From positions 1-8,694 of the forward strand of contig JAIXRT010000227.1 of NCBI GenBank assembly GCA_027485075.1: DNA of 8,694 nt, in the 5' to 3' direction. Every line of letters starts with the position of its first letter. Position 1 is the first letter of the stretch. Made by a program: the position numbers and the translations under genes. This DNA is from Cytophagaceae bacterium (lineage in GTDB: Bacteria > Bacteroidota > Bacteroidia > Cytophagales > Spirosomataceae). The notes under the pieces are model-generated. The model was not told the DNA's origin, did no database searches, and worked only from the letters and a program-made list of their open reading frames with translations. Below, piece by piece: positions 7,317 through 8,694 of this stretch.

Positions 7317-7771
7317 AGGTAAAGGGGGAATTCCGTTAATTGGTTTGTTGTTGTTTTGGTATAATCAATTTCAAAAATTTGATGTGCTAAGCCATTCGTT
7401 AATACCAAAAAGCGTGCTGCGTTTTTCTTTTGATATTGACTGATTTGTTGAAACGTTTGCGCCGTCAACGCCACATGGGGTGCTTTGCATTCAATCAACA
7501 TAAATACGTCTCCTTGCTTGTCGAAAACCTGAATATCAGTTCTTCGTTGCATTTGATCTATCTCGTGCCCACGTTCAATTTGTATAATCGAAGTCGGATA
7601 ATTTAGATGTTGGGTCAAGTAATTTAAACAGTGTTGGCGCACCCATTCTTCAGGTGTCAGTGCTCTATATTTTTTGGCAATCCCATCATAAATGAAAAGT
7701 TTTCCATCCTTTTGCGTTAATTTATACTCAAATTCAGGAAAGAGCAATTTCAGTTCTGCCGACGGGCGCAT
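7313..7771 (-). CDS. Stand-alone HsdR N-terminal-like PD-(D/E)xK domain protein
   Basis: A 152-residue cytoplasmic protein resembling the N-terminal domain of type I restriction HsdR subunits (HSDR_N_2 type), found alone. The nuclease-fold signature is visible: R76-R77-T78-D79, then a strand ending in E94-C95-K96, matching D-x(14)-E-x-K. An upstream E41 in a helix could complete the site. The C-terminal half (SQYQKKNAARFLVLTNG, about 111-127) fits the usual helix and strand after the ECK motif. There is no helicase, HsdM or HsdS nearby, so it is not a working restriction system here. Such short proteins are common single genes in Bacteroidota and their role is not known to me. It shares ATGA with pafA downstream and would be the first gene of that pair. 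It is divergent from amn across 68 bp. The ATG start gives the expected N-terminus for the family. Confidence 0.82.
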   Translation of the reverse strand: MRPSAELKLLFPEFEYKLTQKDGKLFIYDGIAKKYRALTPEEWVRQHCLNYLTQHLNYPTSIIQIERGHEIDQMQRRTDIQVFDKQGDVFMLIECKAPHVALTAQTFQQISQYQKKNAARFLVLTNGLAHQIFEIDYTKTTTNQLTEFPLYL

Positions 7772-7839
7772 AGTTTTTAGCCAACGAAAGGACTAAATTA
7801 AGCTATTTGTTGATTATTTACATTACACCGAATCAAAAT

Positions 7840-8613
7840 ATGAAGACGAAAGAAGAGATTGTACAGAATTGGTTGCCACGCTACACGGGTACGCCCATTA
7901 AATCATTTGGTCAATATATTTTATTGACAAATTTTAAAAATTACGTGGACATGTTTGCGGCCAAATACCAGGTTGACATATTCGGGCAAGATCGTCCCAT
8001 GCAAACAGCTACAGCAAATAATATTACGATTATAAATTTTGGTATGGGTTCTCCCATGGCCGCAACGGTTATGGATATCCTTTCTGCCATTAGTCCTAAG
8101 GCTGTTTTGTTTTTAGGTAAGTGTGGGGGATTAAAGAAAAATCTAAATTTAGGTGATTTGATTTTACCTATTGCCGCAGTTCGCGGGGAGGGGACTTCCG
8201 ATGAATACATGCCAAAAGAAGTGCCTGCTTTACCTTCATTTCGATTGCAGCGAGCGGTTTCGTCGATGATCAAGAAACATGAATTTGACTATTGGACAGG
8301 CTTGATTTATACCACCAATCGGCGTGTTTGGGAGCACGATGAGGTGTTCAAAACGTATTTGTCTGATATCCGTGCGATGGGAATTGACATGGAAACAGCG
8401 ACAATTTTTACAGTAGGCTTTGTCAACAAAATACCTCACGGTGCTTTATTATTGGTTTCCGATAATCCGATGACCCCGGATGGAGTAAAGACGGAGGCAT
8501 CAGATAAAAAAGTGACTACGAGTTACGTGGAATCACATTTGCAGATTGGTATCGATTCCTTAATCGAACTGGCTAGTTCTGGTGAATCAGTTAAGCACTT
8601 ACGGTTCGATTAA
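7840..8613 (+). CDS. amn: AMP nucleosidase (short, catalytic domain only)
   Basis: Cytoplasmic enzyme of the purine nucleoside phosphorylase/UDP phosphorylase fold that hydrolyses AMP to adenine and ribose 5-phosphate. With the ATG at 7840 it has 257 residues and starts MKTKEEIVQNWLPRYTG. The frame extends to a TTG at 7807, but the added 11 residues look like translated leader. Visible motifs are FGMGSPMAA at 67-75 (phosphate-site glycine loop), GKCGGL at 93-98, GIDMETAT at 181-188 (ribose-binding Met-Glu), and D208 in SDNP (catalytic, base-binding acid). It lacks the N-terminal regulatory domain of the roughly 480-residue enterobacterial Amn, as is usual for Bacteroidota versions. Its stop overlaps that of the convergent gene on the right; no terminator is visible between them. 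No clean TAnnTTTG box lies in the 68-bp upstream gap. A nucleosidase or phosphorylase for another nucleoside is the main alternative. Confidence 0.87.
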   Translation: MKTKEEIVQNWLPRYTGTPIKSFGQYILLTNFKNYVDMFAAKYQVDIFGQDRPMQTATANNITIINFGMGSPMAATVMDILSAISPKAVLFLGKCGGLKKNLNLGDLILPIAAVRGEGTSDEYMPKEVPALPSFRLQRAVSSMIKKHEFDYWTGLIYTTNRRVWEHDEVFKTYLSDIRAMGIDMETATIFTVGFVNKIPHGALLLVSDNPMTPDGVKTEASDKKVTTSYVESHLQIGIDSLIELASSGESVKHLRFD

Positions 8614-8694
8614 TTGCAATGATCGCGGATAACTTGATACGCTTGATTAAACCCTAATTCGCCGGACTTGCTTAAATCAAGGCAACCTGAGGAA
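8610..8694 (-). CDS. C-terminal end of an unidentified protein (5' part beyond window)
   Basis: Reading the minus strand from 8693 gives 27 open codons ending in TAA at 8612-8610; the last residues are ELGFNQAYQVIRDHCN. The composition looks protein-like, and the frame ends exactly at the amn stop, as expected for a convergent neighbour in a compact genome. The stop codons share the palindrome TTAA (8610-8613). I do not recognise the family, and 27 codons are too few to name a function. The open frame could still be chance. Confidence 0.5.
   Translation of the reverse strand, partial: SSGCLDLSKSGELGFNQAYQVIRDHCN

Noticed and set aside
7313..7771. Part of a type I restriction-modification system
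   Set aside because: Only an HsdR N-terminal-like domain is present; there is no helicase/translocase region, HsdM or HsdS in the flanks.
7793..7800. TAATTTAG on the minus strand as a -7 box for the HsdR_N-like/pafA pair
   Set aside because: It matches TAnnTTTG at all but one position, but the final TTTG is broken and no TTG lies at a proper distance upstream, so chance is likely in this AT-rich gap.
8642..8681. CTTGATTAA...TTAAATCAAG inverted repeat as a terminator between amn and the right-hand gene
   Set aside because: The arms differ by an inserted base, the loop is about 20 nt and no T run follows; it lies inside the probable minus-strand coding frame.

Overview
The window looks like a piece of a Bacteroidota chromosome, plausibly an aquatic Cytophagales member. 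The evidence is an Oar-like TonB-dependent outer-membrane receptor, a PafA-type periplasmic phosphatase with a signal peptide ending in the YGQ style common in this phylum, a short AMP nucleosidase of the Bacteroidota type, a TAnnTTTG-type -7 box, and the lack of strong Shine-Dalgarno sequences. Genus-level placement cannot be supported from the sequence alone.

Layout. Positions 2-2980 (+) hold the 3' 992 codons of a TonB-dependent receptor cut by the left edge, followed by a strong intrinsic terminator (3000-3031). Positions 3032-3286 hold a non-coding block of 2.3 copies of a 112-bp tandem repeat, each copy rich in small palindromes. A second terminator at 3297-3320 faces the other way and ends a minus-strand operon, ugd-uxs (5609 to 3324). 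Upstream of that operon is a good -7 promoter box, then a second minus-strand pair: a small PD-(D/E)xK/HsdR_N-like protein (7771-7313) overlapping a PafA-like alkaline phosphatase (7316-5691) by ATGA. Divergent from it is a short AMP nucleosidase gene (7840-8613, +). Its stop codon overlaps the stop of a gene entering from the right edge on the minus strand (8610-8694, partial).

How the genes work together. Ugd oxidises UDP-glucose to UDP-glucuronate and Uxs decarboxylates it to UDP-xylose, so the operon is a self-contained supply of UDP-glucuronate and UDP-xylose for surface glycans. PafA (periplasmic phosphomonoesterase) and AMP nucleosidase (cytoplasmic, AMP to adenine plus ribose 5-phosphate) both touch phosphate and nucleotide salvage, but they are divergently transcribed and a functional link is only inference. 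The receptor is an importer of unknown substrate; no SusD-like partner follows it.

Overall this is mostly ordinary housekeeping and envelope DNA. I found no convincing new defence or mobile system. The least explained element is the palindrome-rich 112-bp tandem repeat between the two convergent terminators.
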